From: Sphingomonas sp. OK281
Lineage (GTDB): Bacteria > Pseudomonadota > Alphaproteobacteria > Sphingomonadales > Sphingomonadaceae
Direction of reading: 5' to 3'
NCBI RefSeq assembly: GCF_900115295.1
Contig: NZ_FOVZ01000012.1
Coordinates: 1-64,000 of the forward strand
Length of the DNA: 64,000 nucleotides
Under the pieces are notes generated by a model. It had not been told where the DNA came from. It worked only from the letters and a program-made list of their open reading frames with translations, and searched no databases. Position 1 is the stretch's first letter; the number at the start of each line of letters is the position of its first letter. The translations under genes were made by a program, and so were the position numbers. Shown here in pieces: positions 1 through 9,265 of the stretch.

Positions 1-2
1 AG

Positions 3-182
3 TGTCTGAACGAACACCTGTTCCCCTCGCTGGCTGCGGCGAGACGGATCATCGAGGCATGGCGGACGGACTACAACACCGTGCGTCCGCACAGCAGTCT
101 TGGCGGGATGGCTCCCGCCGAGTTTACGAACCGCCCCCGCCAGGGGCATATGGAAACCGAAGCTAAGTTATCAGCGGCCTGA
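3..182 (+). CDS. IS3-family transposase OrfB, C-terminal end (cut by window edge)
   Basis: An open frame runs in from the window edge and ends at a TGA at 180-182. Its 59 visible residues carry the C-terminal signature of IS3-family OrfB integrases: an acidic residue followed by WRTDYNTVRPHSSLGG and then a xPAEF motif. This is the end of the DDE (rve) catalytic domain that cuts and joins DNA ends in transposition. The upstream part of the gene lies outside the window, so I cannot tell whether the copy is intact. I could not delimit the inverted repeat in the 190 bases that follow. Confidence 0.8.
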   Translation, partial: CLNEHLFPSLAAARRIIEAWRTDYNTVRPHSSLGGMAPAEFTNRPRQGHMETEAKLSAA

Positions 183-375
183 AAACGGGGAGCAGGTCAG
201 ATTGCGCGATAGAAGGCGTGTGTACTTTCGATCCTGTTTCATCAGCACGTCGTAACGTGGTGCATGACGGACACGCCAGCCCTACGCCTTCGGAAGGACG
301 TTCATCCGAGCGCGAACGGCGTACCTTGACCAAATTCGATGGGGGGTGAAAAATAGCTGGCGCTAAATTCGTGTC

Positions 376-1599
376 TCAGAAATACCTTGCAAGCTCCATT
401 ACAATGTCTCGACCGCTGAGAAGATGGAGTTTGATACGGCCGGGTATAGGTCCGAACCGCCATTCATCGTTTGTGGTCAGGGTCTGTCTCACGCCATTGA
501 CGGACGCGATTACGTCACCGGGAATCAAGCCTGCCTTGGCAGCCGGAGACGCCGCGGCAACATATACTACCACTTTCCCGGCTGGGCTCGACTTCAAGCG
601 AAGCCCGGAATGATCAATGGTAAAGGGCGTGCCGTGATCAATTGGGGGAGCGAGTAGGACGCGATGATGCGGAAAATCTACGATGAGGTGGAAACGCCTC
701 AGTATGCCAATTCCAATGTTGCCGTCTGAAGAAGGGTCTTGGGTGCCGACTTGGCTATCGACATCCCAGAGTTGGGCGGGGATTTCGTGAAAATCGCTTT
801 TTCCAATGGTGACCAGACCCACCATGGTGACTCTCTGCTCACGGGTGCCGCCTGCGCCCCCAGAGATGCCTGTCGAAGTCTTTCGCGTTCCCATAAATCC
901 CGGGCGCGCCCAGAAGTGAGGCGATAGAATAAGGTTTCCCGGATTGCCTAGGTCGAGGACAAGATTGGCGGGTCTGCCCTCGACTGACACAGTGATCGAC
1001 TGGTTATCACCGGCAGGTGTCAACGGCGCAGAATAGGCAGAAGCAGGCGCCACAAAGTCGGCGGGGTCACGAAAGGCAATTCTATGACGAGCAAAGTCAA
1101 TATCTACAACAAGTTTCCTAAATAATTCACCCCCCAGAAGAATTGGAAGAGGACGCCCGACACGCTGTGAAACAAAGCTCAAATCAATCGCAACGGCTTC
1201 ACCATTCCATCGCATTCTGCCTAATTGCAGGCTTACTCCCTTAACAGTGCTATAATCAGTCTTCCCGCCCACGGCCTCCCCAATTAGATGATCTACGGTA
1301 GTAAGTCCAAGGCCTTCAGAAAAGGACTTGTCCAGAACTGTCGAAGAAGCCCCACTGTCCAGCATGGCCGTTACGGTGCGGCCATTGACGACAACCGGAA
1401 ACATGATCCGGCTTTTGGAGTACAGGTCGAATTTAACCCATCCGCTCGATCGTTTTCTGGAATTAAACCTAATTCCAGCATTGTCCGGTTTTCCGGCGCT
1501 GGCTTGCCGCGCAGATGGCAATTCTGCTGCTCTACCGCATGCCGGTAAGCTCGATACCAGGAAGGCAGATGATATCCACGAGTAGGCCAGCGTGCGCAT
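376..1599 (-). CDS. Secreted retropepsin-like aspartic protease with C-terminal PDZ domain
   Basis: I chose the ATG at 1599 because it is followed by a clean signal peptide ending near an LPAC-A sequence; the frame stays open to 1659. The mature protein has two aspartyl-protease lobes. The first carries MLDSGASSTVLD (Asp about residue 81), the classic D-S/T-G motif. In the second the matching motif is degenerate (VLDLGNPGN). A PDZ domain closes the protein (SPAAKAGLIPGDVIASVNG). Sphingomonads carry many such retropepsin-like proteins, and the usual guess is periplasmic or outer-surface peptide cleavage. The LPAC could be a poor lipobox. The substrate is unknown. It sits upstream of two further minus-strand secreted hydrolases but is separated from them by 80 bases. 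Confidence 0.75.
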   Translation of the reverse strand: MRTLAYSWISSAFLVSSLPACGRAAELPSARQASAGKPDNAGIRFNSRKRSSGWVKFDLYSKSRIMFPVVVNGRTVTAMLDSGASSTVLDKSFSEGLGLTTVDHLIGEAVGGKTDYSTVKGVSLQLGRMRWNGEAVAIDLSFVSQRVGRPLPILLGGELFRKLVVDIDFARHRIAFRDPADFVAPASAYSAPLTPAGDNQSITVSVEGRPANLVLDLGNPGNLILSPHFWARPGFMGTRKTSTGISGGAGGTREQRVTMVGLVTIGKSDFHEIPAQLWDVDSQVGTQDPSSDGNIGIGILRRFHLIVDFPHHRVLLAPPIDHGTPFTIDHSGLRLKSSPAGKVVVYVAAASPAAKAGLIPGDVIASVNGVRQTLTTNDEWRFGPIPGRIKLHLLSGRDIVMELARYF

Positions 1600-1680
1600 A
1601 ATGAACATATAAAGTGCCTTATTGTTTTTATAGAGCATGATGTTGCAAGGGCGTGCCAATTAGCAGGGATCCCGAGAAGC

Positions 1681-2886
1681 TTATTGTTGCAGGACCGCGG
1701 AATTTAAAACGTGCTCCGCCACCTCCGCCATTGCTTGATACCCAGAATCATTTGGATGGAGGTGGTCACCGCTATCGAACTTGGACAGTAGGCGCTGTGG
1801 ATTTTCTGGAGTGCGGACCGCTAGATCCATATCGAGTATCCCATCGAAGGCATGTCCCCGACGGATGAATTGATTAACCGCCTGGCGTGCCATTTCCCCT
1901 TCACGGGAGTAATAGTCCGCCCCCTCAAACGGCGTGATGGTGGCGCCGTAGATCTTTAGCCCTTTGGCATGAGCGCGCTTGATAAGCCGTCGATAGGCCG
2001 AGATGATTTCCGCCGGTTTCACTGCCTCCAATCGGAAAGCCTGTTGCGCTCCGAAGCCGATATCGTTGACGCCTTGGAGCAGAATGATCGCGCGGGCGCC
2101 TCTGATGGCGAGAACGTCGCGTTCGAATCGGTTCAACCCCGCCGGACCGTCCATTTCACCGTCATGCAGCAACCGGTTCCCACCAATCCCGGCATTGACT
2201 ACGCTCCACTGGGCATAAGCGGGAGTCGCTGCGAGACGTCGTCCCAACTGCTGCGGCCAGGACAGGTCTCCGAACGGCGTTGAGCCGACGCCATCCGTGA
2301 TCGAATCCCCCATTGCAATCAGGACCATGCGGTCAACTGGCGCCATGACCTCGATCCGTGAGATGATGCCGGCTCCCAGGCTGCGATGCCCTTCGGCGAT
2401 GACGGCGTCGCTTCCATGATCGCCGGGTGGCGACAGGAACAGGCGGGAGAGGTGCCCCGAGACGCGCGTCGCCTCGGGATAGAAGATCGTCACCGAGACA
2501 TGCCCGAAACGCTCGACGGGAAAGTCGATCGCGTCGCTGGTCAGTTCCCTTCGCGCCGGGATGATGGTGGTCCGTTTGCCGCGAAAACTCAGCGAGCGGT
2601 CGCTCCCCGCGGCCAGCCGGCCCTGCGCGTCGCTGATCGCGATGCGGACATCGGCGATGCGGACGGGCGCATTGCCGAGATCGTTGCTCAGCACCACCCG
2701 CAATCGCGATGCCGCCACCTCAAGCCGGATCGGCTGCCGCACCGTCTGATTCTCGTAACGGCGGACGGCGCGATCGAAGTCCGCCGGTATGCCGCTAACC
2801 GGCGGGGCCTCGAACGCCGCGATCCACCGCTGTTCCGGGATCTCCGCGATCGCCAGCAGCGCGAGGATGGCGGTAAGGATCTTCAT
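1681..2886 (-). CDS. SGNH/GDSL hydrolase, exported
   Basis: 401-residue esterase of the SGNH fold. The blocks are visible in order: GDS (MGDSITDG, about residue 195, catalytic Ser), the Gly block (NAGIGGNRLL), the Asn block (LQGVNDIGFG) and the C-terminal catalytic Asp-His pair (GDHLHPND). The N-terminal 180 residues form a beta-rich domain seen in two-domain GDSL proteins. A short hydrophobic start (MKILTAILALLAIAEIP) suggests export. The ATG at 2886 lies one base after the stop of the protease gene at 2888, so the two are probably co-transcribed and translationally coupled. The family removes acyl or acetyl esters from sugars or lipids; the substrate here cannot be read from sequence. Confidence 0.85.
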   Translation of the reverse strand: MKILTAILALLAIAEIPEQRWIAAFEAPPVSGIPADFDRAVRRYENQTVRQPIRLEVAASRLRVVLSNDLGNAPVRIADVRIAISDAQGRLAAGSDRSLSFRGKRTTIIPARRELTSDAIDFPVERFGHVSVTIFYPEATRVSGHLSRLFLSPPGDHGSDAVIAEGHRSLGAGIISRIEVMAPVDRMVLIAMGDSITDGVGSTPFGDLSWPQQLGRRLAATPAYAQWSVVNAGIGGNRLLHDGEMDGPAGLNRFERDVLAIRGARAIILLQGVNDIGFGAQQAFRLEAVKPAEIISAYRRLIKRAHAKGLKIYGATITPFEGADYYSREGEMARQAVNQFIRRGHAFDGILDMDLAVRTPENPQRLLSKFDSGDHLHPNDSGYQAMAEVAEHVLNSAVLQQ

Positions 2887-2887
2887 G

Positions 2888-4342
2888 CTATCGGCCCCGC
2901 TTCGTCGACAATGGTGTGGGGAAACTCGCCGGCGGCACGATCCCGCCAGCTGGATAGGCAGGCTCCGGCGCCGGCGGGTGCAATCCGGCCGGCGGGTTCC
3001 GTCCGATTGTATCCAGGACTTGGGCGACGGCCGCCGCCAGTTGCGCATCCACGCCAGCCGCAAGCGCCGCCGGCATGTTCTCGACGACGATATCGGGCTC
3101 GGTACCCTCGTTCTCGATCGTCCAGGCACCGCCGGTGGTAAACAGCGAATCCTTGGGGATCGTGATGCGGGTGCCGTCGATCAACGGCCACGGCCCCTTG
3201 ATCCCGCGCACGCCGCCCCAGGTCCGCTCGCCGATCACCGTTCCCAGTTTGCCCTGCTTCACGAAGAACGGAAACTGATCGCCGTCGGATGCGGAAAAGA
3301 TATTTGTGACGATGGCCAGCGCACGGGGTGCGACGGCGCCCGGCAGCGTCGTGACCGCGCCCTGGCGGTTGACGAAACCGCCGTCCACCGTGCGGCGCAG
3401 GATGCCGAGCACCCACTGGCTGGTAAAGCCGCCGCCGTTCCAGCGAACGTCGATCACCAGACCCTGCTTATCGGTCTGCGGGTAGAATTGACGGATGAAA
3501 TCCTGCGATCCCATATCGTTGAAGTCGGACAGGAAGATATACCCTACCCGCCCGCCCGACAGGCGATCTACGCGCGCGCGGTTCGCCTCCACCCAGTCTA
3601 ACTGGCGCAGCTGCTGCTCGCTTGCGACCGGTTCGGCGGCGATGTCCCGCCCGGGGCCGTCCGATGTCCGCGCGACGGTGAGAATCACGGGGCCGCTCCA
3701 GTCGATCAGCAGCGAATAGGGATCGGCGGGCGCGCGCAGTTGCCGGCCGTCGATCGCGAGCAGTAAGTCTCCGTCGCGGATATCGAGCGCCGGCTCGCCA
3801 AGCGGTGCGCGGAAGCGCGTGCGCGTCTGGTCGCCGCGATAGACGTGCGTCATCCGGTATCGCCCGCTGGCACCGTCGATCCCGAAATCGACCCCGAGCA
3901 ATGCCGCGGGATGGGGGTCCGCAGCCCGAACATCCGCACCCGGCGCGATGAACATGTGGCTGTTGGCCAGCTCCCCTTGCAACTCGCCGATCAGGTAGAT
4001 CGCATCCTCCTGGCTGCCGACGAGGCGGGCCAGCCGGGTATAAGCCAGCCGCGCGCGATGCCAGTCGACGCCGTTCATGCGCCGGTTCCAGAACAGGTCG
4101 CGGTCTAGCCGCCACGCCTGATCGACCATCTCGCGCCATTCCGCGGGCTGCTCGATGCCGATCCGAATCGCATTCAGATTCAGCGATGCGGGCGGGCCGC
4201 CCCCGGGCTCCGTCGGGACGATCGACAATCCATCGTCGCGGCGGACCAGCGCCCGCGCGCCGTCGGCCGAAACGATGGTGCCGTCATTGTCCATCGGCGC
4301 GACCGCGCGGTCGGTCAGCGTCGCCAGATCGAAGGTGCGCAA
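2888..4342 (-). CDS. Tricorn protease, C-terminal half (C1-PDZ-S41 core), separated by an in-frame stop
   Basis: This 484-residue frame holds the catalytic half of tricorn protease. A C1 helical segment comes first (EWREMVDQAWRLDRDLFW, then NGVDWHRARLAY), then a PDZ domain (GEPALDIRDGDLLLAIDG), then the S41 core with VIDVRWNGGG and the serine region NIFSASDGDQ. It begins with TTG directly after the TAA that ends the upstream frame, in the same reading frame. The first about 60 residues (TFDLATL... SADGARALVRRDDGLSIV) are the last beta-propeller blade of the upstream half. The two frames are therefore one ancestral gene. An independent start would need TTG 4342 or ATG 4294, and neither has a good Shine-Dalgarno sequence. 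Either this is a pseudogene, or the stop is read through, or a two-chain enzyme is made. Confidence 0.8.
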   Translation of the reverse strand: MRTFDLATLTDRAVAPMDNDGTIVSADGARALVRRDDGLSIVPTEPGGGPPASLNLNAIRIGIEQPAEWREMVDQAWRLDRDLFWNRRMNGVDWHRARLAYTRLARLVGSQEDAIYLIGELQGELANSHMFIAPGADVRAADPHPAALLGVDFGIDGASGRYRMTHVYRGDQTRTRFRAPLGEPALDIRDGDLLLAIDGRQLRAPADPYSLLIDWSGPVILTVARTSDGPGRDIAAEPVASEQQLRQLDWVEANRARVDRLSGGRVGYIFLSDFNDMGSQDFIRQFYPQTDKQGLVIDVRWNGGGFTSQWVLGILRRTVDGGFVNRQGAVTTLPGAVAPRALAIVTNIFSASDGDQFPFFVKQGKLGTVIGERTWGGVRGIKGPWPLIDGTRITIPKDSLFTTGGAWTIENEGTEPDIVVENMPAALAAGVDAQLAAAVAQVLDTIGRNPPAGLHPPAPEPAYPAGGIVPPASFPTPLSTKRGR

Positions 4343-6178
4343 TTAGGCGGCGCCCCCCTGCCGCTCGCCGCCGATCGTCGCGATCCCCGCCGCCCGATAG
4401 AAGACGCGGCTGCCGCGTATCTCGATATGCGACAGACGCCCCGGCGCGACCGGCACCATCACCGCGCGCGCCATGAGCCCGGCCGGATCGACGCCACGCG
4501 CCGCGCCGGCTTCGGTGCGGCCGGGGGCGAAAGGCGATCGCGTCGTCGCGGCCAGCGGCGCGAGGTAAAGGCCGTCCGACGCGAACGTCGCGATATCGGT
4601 TTCGCGATCCCGATCGGATGGGACGGGCAGCTCGCGGCGTTGCGAAACGAACAGCAGATAGCGCCCGTCCGCCGAAAACGCCGGCTCGCGATCATTCTCC
4701 ATCGGCGAGCTTATGATCGTGTCGCGGTCCGTCGCGAGATCGAGCAGGTGCAGCGCGCGCATCTGCGAGGGGCGGATCGTGCTGTACGCCAGCAACCGGC
4801 TATCCGGGGAGAAGGCCGCGTCATGAATCTCGGCGAACGGATCAAGCGCCACCCGCCGCGCACCCCCGCCATCCGCCCGGATCAGCCACAAGCCATGCTC
4901 GCCATCCGCCACCGCGAGCAAGCGATCGTCGGGGGACCAGCGCGGAGTATAGAACGTGCCATGATCAAAATGGGTGAGATACAGCGGCGGGCCGCCGGCG
5001 ACGGGCATCGTCGCGATCTGCTGCTCGCCCGTCACATCGCCGACGAACGCCAGCATCTTGCCATCGGACGATATAGCCGGATGATCCTCGTCGCTGCCCG
5101 CCATATTGGTGAGGTCGCGTGCCGTGCCGTCGGCGCCCAGCGCGAACAGATCGCCGCGCGCGGAGACTATGGCGGTGCGGCCGTCCGTCGAAAGCGCCTG
5201 ATCCGGCTCGCCGGCCACGTCGCTCGCGCGGAGGTATCGGCCCGCCGCGATCACCGGCGATACCGTTCGCGCCTCCGTGGGGAAGGAGACGGACACCTCG
5301 CGCAGCCGCTCGGTCACGAGATCGAACAGCCATAGCCTCCCCGCCTGCTGGAAGGCGATGGCACCCGCGCCGGCGGCGGGCACATCGATATCGAAATCGG
5401 CGAAATGCGTAAGTTGCCGGGTCAGATGCGTGTCGAGATCGGTGACCCACAGGTTGAGCCGCCGCGCCGCATCCCGATCGGACAGGAAATACACCCGCCG
5501 GCCGATCCACATCGGTGCGGTATCGGCGCCGCGCCAGTTCGTCAGCCGCTCCTGTCTGGCCGAGACGAAATCGTACAGATAGATTTCCGGCGCCTGCCCG
5601 CCGACATACCGTTTCCAGCGATCCCCGCCGAACGTGCGATAGGTCCGATCAAACGCGATCGCGTGTCCGTCTGGCGCGTAGCTCAGCAGACCGGCGGTTT
5701 CGATTGGTAGCCGATCCGCCAGCCCCCCGGCCTCTGCGACCGAAAACGCCGTCGTGTCGCCAGAGTGGAACCGCGCGCGTCTGGCGGAAATGAACAGGAT
5801 GCGACTGCCGTCCGGCGTCCACCCGGATACCATGTTGTCGTATCGCCCATAAGACGGGCCGTGGGTTAGCCGCGTCGCAGGTCCGCCCGTCGCGGGCACG
5901 AGATACACGTCCGAGGCACCACCCTGTCGCAAGGTGAAGGCGATCGAGCGGCCATCGGGCGAAAAGCGTGGCATCATCACTTGCCCGGACCCGTCCGTGA
6001 GCCTGGTCGCCAGGCCGCCGCCCCGCGACACCGTCCACAACGCCCCCCGCGCGACGAAAGCGATGCGATCCGCGCTCACCGTCGGGAAGCGCATCAGAGT
6101 CGCTGACGGCGCGGCAACTGCCGTGTTCGCGACCGTCAACAACATCAAGATCGTCGTCGCTGGGATCAGACGGAGCAT
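4343..6178 (-). CDS. Tricorn protease, N-terminal half (signal peptide and beta-propellers), ends at an in-frame TAA
   Basis: 611 residues starting with a signal peptide (hydrophobic stretch, cleavage near AVAAPSA). Repeated TolB/WD-like blades follow (PRFSPDGRSIAFTLR, SGWTPDGSRILFIS, PAISSDGKMLAFVGD, PRWSPDDRLLAVADG, PAFSADGRYLLFVSQ). These are the propeller domains that gate substrate entry in tricorn. The frame stops at TAA 4345-4343 in the middle of the final blade, and the same frame continues at once into the catalytic half. Together the two parts make about 1,095 codons, the usual size of a one-chain tricorn protease. Family role: degradation of oligopeptides, here in the periplasm if the signal works. 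Confidence 0.8.
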   Translation of the reverse strand: MLRLIPATTILMLLTVANTAVAAPSATLMRFPTVSADRIAFVARGALWTVSRGGGLATRLTDGSGQVMMPRFSPDGRSIAFTLRQGGASDVYLVPATGGPATRLTHGPSYGRYDNMVSGWTPDGSRILFISARRARFHSGDTTAFSVAEAGGLADRLPIETAGLLSYAPDGHAIAFDRTYRTFGGDRWKRYVGGQAPEIYLYDFVSARQERLTNWRGADTAPMWIGRRVYFLSDRDAARRLNLWVTDLDTHLTRQLTHFADFDIDVPAAGAGAIAFQQAGRLWLFDLVTERLREVSVSFPTEARTVSPVIAAGRYLRASDVAGEPDQALSTDGRTAIVSARGDLFALGADGTARDLTNMAGSDEDHPAISSDGKMLAFVGDVTGEQQIATMPVAGGPPLYLTHFDHGTFYTPRWSPDDRLLAVADGEHGLWLIRADGGGARRVALDPFAEIHDAAFSPDSRLLAYSTIRPSQMRALHLLDLATDRDTIISSPMENDREPAFSADGRYLLFVSQRRELPVPSDRDRETDIATFASDGLYLAPLAATTRSPFAPGRTEAGAARGVDPAGLMARAVMVPVAPGRLSHIEIRGSRVFYRAAGIATIGGERQGGAA

Positions 6179-6362
6179 ATTCTACGAGGACCTCATTCGC
6201 ATCTGCCCCTCCGGCAGGTTAGGCGGTCCCACCGAACCGACGACACCTCGGTATGCGAACGGTCATTAGATGCGCGCCCGAGGGGATACGAGCGTCGATC
6301 GTTCTGATGTCGCCGGCTCTGTCGAGGAGTGATCGTCAAACCGGCATCGCAATGGACGAGGG

Positions 6363-7304
6363 TTAAGGTTGTGACGAATACGCCCGCGGAGCCCATGAGT
6401 AGCCGTTGGCTTCCCGAACGACGTAGCCAAGCCCGGGAAAGGAAAGATGAGCCCCGCCGACCAACGTGCCGCTATCGGCAGTCTCCGAAAGGATCCTGAG
6501 ACGCGTCGCCGCGGCATCGCGTTTGTCGACATCATACTGGATCGTTATCGAAGGATCCTGGAACTGCACGTCCGCGGAATGAATCACATCCCCCCAAAGC
6601 AATAGCTTTTGACCCTTGCTTTCGATGATATAACCGCTTTGTCCAGGCGTATGACCCCGTAGGGGGATCGCCTGTACCCCTGCGAACAAAGTCGCGGGGG
6701 CATGGAAGGTCTTCAGTCGGCCCGCGGTAACGTAGGGACCGACAGTTTTCTGCGACTGCTCGAAAGTGGGTCGTTGGGCGAGCGGAGCGCGAGCCTCTGC
6801 GTCCTTGCTGAGCCACAGCGCGGGATCGGCATCGTCGACGTACACGGTTGCGGACGGGAAGACCCGCTGTCCCCCAATGGACAGGCCGCCGGAATGATCG
6901 CCATGGATATGGGTCAACAGCACAATGTCGATGTCTTCGGGCATGTAGCCTGCGCTATGCAGGTTTTTGATGAGTTGACCGGCGACGCCCGGGCCGAATA
7001 GCTCGCCGGCACCGGTATCGATCAGAATGCGATGCTCGCCCGTGTCGATCAAAAAGCAATTAACCGAAAGATGAGCGGGTAACGGTTGATGCCGAGCTTT
7101 GAACCGAAGCCGAACCTTTTCCGGTTCACTCATGAGAGCCGGCAGGTCTCGTTCGACAGATCCATCGGACAGTACCGTCACTCGAAAGTCGCCGAGCCGC
7201 ATCCTGTAATATCCTGGCGCCTGAGGCCATTGCTCAGCATGGGCGATCGAGCCGGCCGCCAAGGCCAAAGCCCCCGCAGCCATGAGTTTGGTCTTAATTC
7301 CCAT
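6363..7304 (-). CDS. Periplasmic metallo-beta-lactamase-fold hydrolase
   Basis: 313 residues from ATG 7304, which has GGAG six bases upstream; an ATG at 7316 is in frame but lacks this. A signal peptide (LMAAGALALAAGSIAHAEQ) precedes an MBL domain with the zinc motif HIHGDHSGG (H-x-H-x-D-H), a later RGHTPGQSGY histidine, WGDVIH with the bridging Asp, and a terminal GGAHLSFPG histidine. All the expected ligands are present. The pattern is that of the MBL subgroup containing methyl-parathion-hydrolase-like and lactonase-like enzymes. Some members open N-acyl-homoserine lactones, but that specific role is only a possibility. The gene is monocistronic and has a divergent neighbour at 7498. Confidence 0.85.
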   Translation of the reverse strand: MGIKTKLMAAGALALAAGSIAHAEQWPQAPGYYRMRLGDFRVTVLSDGSVERDLPALMSEPEKVRLRFKARHQPLPAHLSVNCFLIDTGEHRILIDTGAGELFGPGVAGQLIKNLHSAGYMPEDIDIVLLTHIHGDHSGGLSIGGQRVFPSATVYVDDADPALWLSKDAEARAPLAQRPTFEQSQKTVGPYVTAGRLKTFHAPATLFAGVQAIPLRGHTPGQSGYIIESKGQKLLLWGDVIHSADVQFQDPSITIQYDVDKRDAAATRLRILSETADSGTLVGGAHLSFPGLGYVVREANGYSWAPRAYSSQP

Positions 7305-7497
7305 GTTTATCTCCATCTATTGACAACCCGTAGGGCAGCGCATCTTCGCTGAATTAATCGCACCCGACATAGTCGGACGCGTTGACAAAGCCAATATGCC
7401 ACCTCAAATATATCGGACGCGATAGGAGCGCGGGCGATCGGTTCTCGGTCTGCCTGGTTTTGTGGATTCCGTTCGCGAGAGTTTCAGGAGCAAGCCG

Positions 7498-7884
7498 ATG
7501 GGTAGCTATGCAGAAAATGATGCGCTTGGGCGGCGGCTTCACGGGGCCCTCGTTGCTGGAGATTGGAGCGCTATCCGCGCAATCTTGGCCTACGACGCGC
7601 AGTGGACACTTCCCGGGGATAATCGAATTTCCGGCGTGGTGAAAGGCGCAGACGCGATTGTGCAGCGCATACAAGACATTGCCGCCTACGGAGTCAGATT
7701 CGACTTAACCGATATACTTTTGAGCCGAACCGATATGGCCTTGGCAGTCCACAATACTGCCGAGCGAGATGGTGTCATGCTTGATGAGCGTCTTGCCACG
7801 ATATGCCGCGTGCAAGGAGATAAGATTACCTCAATCGAAACGTTTCTGTCTGACGTGGACAACATGAACGCGTTCTTCATCTGA
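7498..7884 (+). CDS. NTF2-like / SnoaL-like small protein
   Basis: 128 residues from the ATG at 7498, which sits eight bases after AGGAG; the open frame extends further upstream but without a ribosome site. The sequence has the cone-shaped NTF2-like pattern: an N-terminal helix (LHGALVAGDWSAIRAIL), a first strand with WTLPGDNRISG, then a helix and a strand series ending IETFLSDVDNMNAFF. Such proteins act as ketosteroid-isomerase-like enzymes or as small binding proteins. No catalytic residues are clear enough to choose. It lies 73 bases before the alpha/beta hydrolase gene in the same direction and could share its transcript. Confidence 0.75.
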   Translation: MGSYAENDALGRRLHGALVAGDWSAIRAILAYDAQWTLPGDNRISGVVKGADAIVQRIQDIAAYGVRFDLTDILLSRTDMALAVHNTAERDGVMLDERLATICRVQGDKITSIETFLSDVDNMNAFFI

Positions 7885-7957
7885 CCGTTTAGTACGAGGA
7901 TGGAATGCTACCAAGGATGGCAGCGCACATGCTTTTGCCCAAATCAGGAAAAAATCG

Positions 7958-9037
7958 ATGTCCAATTCCGACGTTCCTCGGCGCACGTTTCTGACGACTG
8001 CGGCCTTAGGTATAGCGGCCGGCGCTTTCGAAAGCGGAGAAGCCAGTGCCGAGACGCACAAGAAGGCGATGCGACCACTCAAACCGATCAAACGAGAAGC
8101 GCGCGTGGGCTTTGACACCATCAAACAGATCGACGCGGGAGAACTCAACGTTGGATATGTCGACGTAGGCCCAACGGACGGCACGCCCGTCCTTCTTCTG
8201 CACGGGTGGCCTTATGACATCTACAGCTTTGTAGACGTCGCGCCGGCGTTGGGGGCTGCGGGTTACCGCGTCCTCATTCCATTCCTTCGAGGATATGGCA
8301 CTACGCGCTTCCTTTCTGAATCGACGCCACGTAATGGCCAGCAGGCGGCATTCGTCGTTGATGCATTGAAATTCCTCGATGCGCTTAAGATAGACAAGGC
8401 TCTCGTAGCTGGATTTGACTGGGGCGGTCGAACCGCCTGCGCGCTCGCAGCCCTATACCCAGAACGCTTTAAAGGTCTCGTCGCCGTCAGCGGCTACACG
8501 ATAGCGAGCCAAGATGATCAAACTTTGAAGGCGCTGCCTCCGGAAAAGGAGCGTGATTGGTGGTACATATTCTATTTCGCGACCGAACGCGGCCGTATCG
8601 GATACACTGAAAATACGCGTGCATTCGTTAAGATGACGTGGGAGCTCGCTTCACCCAAATGGCATTTCGATGATGCGACGTTCGATCGCTCTGCGAGCTC
8701 ATTCGAGAATCCAGACCACGTCGCCGTTACGATCAGCAGCTACCGCTGGCGACTAAAACTCGCTGAAGGCGAGGACAAGTATGCCGAGATTGAGCGTCGG
8801 CTAGCGGCTCATCCCCCAATCACTGTTCCGAGCATAACGATGGAGGGAGATGCCAATGGGGCCCTCCATGCCGAGCCAAAATCCTACGCCAAGAATTTTA
8901 GCGGGCCCTATCAGCATCGGAACGTGACGGGCGGAATCGGCCATAACTTTCCTCAGGAAGCTCCCAGCGCATTCGTGCAAGCGATCATGGCGGTTAATAA
9001 AATAAGCCCGATTACTAATGCAACGGGTAGTTCCTGA
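7958..9037 (+). CDS. Tat-exported alpha/beta hydrolase (epoxide-hydrolase-like)
   Basis: 359 residues. The N-terminus PRRTFLTTAALGIAAGAF is a twin-arginine signal, so the protein is probably exported folded. The hydrolase core shows the oxyanion motif LLHGWPYD, the nucleophile elbow AGFDWGG with Asp as nucleophile (as in epoxide hydrolases and haloalkane dehalogenases), a cap domain, and a C-terminal GIGHNFPQE with the catalytic His. AGGA lies eight bases before the ATG. Asp in the elbow argues against a simple esterase. The exported location is unusual for epoxide hydrolases but common in this subgroup. The substrate is unknown. An imperfect hairpin about 35 bases after the stop may end the transcript. 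Confidence 0.85.
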   Translation: MSNSDVPRRTFLTTAALGIAAGAFESGEASAETHKKAMRPLKPIKREARVGFDTIKQIDAGELNVGYVDVGPTDGTPVLLLHGWPYDIYSFVDVAPALGAAGYRVLIPFLRGYGTTRFLSESTPRNGQQAAFVVDALKFLDALKIDKALVAGFDWGGRTACALAALYPERFKGLVAVSGYTIASQDDQTLKALPPEKERDWWYIFYFATERGRIGYTENTRAFVKMTWELASPKWHFDDATFDRSASSFENPDHVAVTISSYRWRLKLAEGEDKYAEIERRLAAHPPITVPSITMEGDANGALHAEPKSYAKNFSGPYQHRNVTGGIGHNFPQEAPSAFVQAIMAVNKISPITNATGSS

Positions 9038-9070
9038 GATCGACGGCGACAAGTAATCTCGACCCGAAAT

Positions 9071-9107
9071 AAAGACGGAGCAGCAGCGGAAACCTGCCTC
9101 CGCCTTT
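9071..9107 (+). terminator. Possible terminator hairpin after the alpha/beta hydrolase gene
   Basis: The stretch can pair AAAG-CGGAG on the left with CTCCG-CTTT on the right, with one A/C mismatch and a loop of about 16 bases. It lies 34 bases after the stop at 9037. There is no long T tract beyond CTTT, so the call is weak. Confidence 0.3.
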
Positions 9108-9172
9108 CGAGATTGCAGGATGGCGCCAATCATCGAGTTTAGGCTGCGGGGTTTTCGGTCACCGACGTCTTC

Positions 9173-9265
9173 ATGAGCGTCCTCGATGCCCTTAGTCTAC
9201 AGGTATCGTCGCCGGCTCACCACGCGGGGCTCGGGATCTACGCCTATCTCGCGCTTGGCGCTCTA
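9173..9265 (+). pseudogene. Possible 5' fragment of a membrane protein cut by the IS5 element
   Basis: From an ATG at 9173 a frame reads MSVLDALSLQVSSPAHH and then a hydrophobic stretch (GLGIYAYLALGAL) right up to the left end of the insertion sequence at 9266. It looks like the start of a small integral membrane protein. The DNA right of the element (from 10102) does not continue it in any frame I can read, so either the right part was deleted or the reading is chance. No family can be assigned. Confidence 0.25.
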
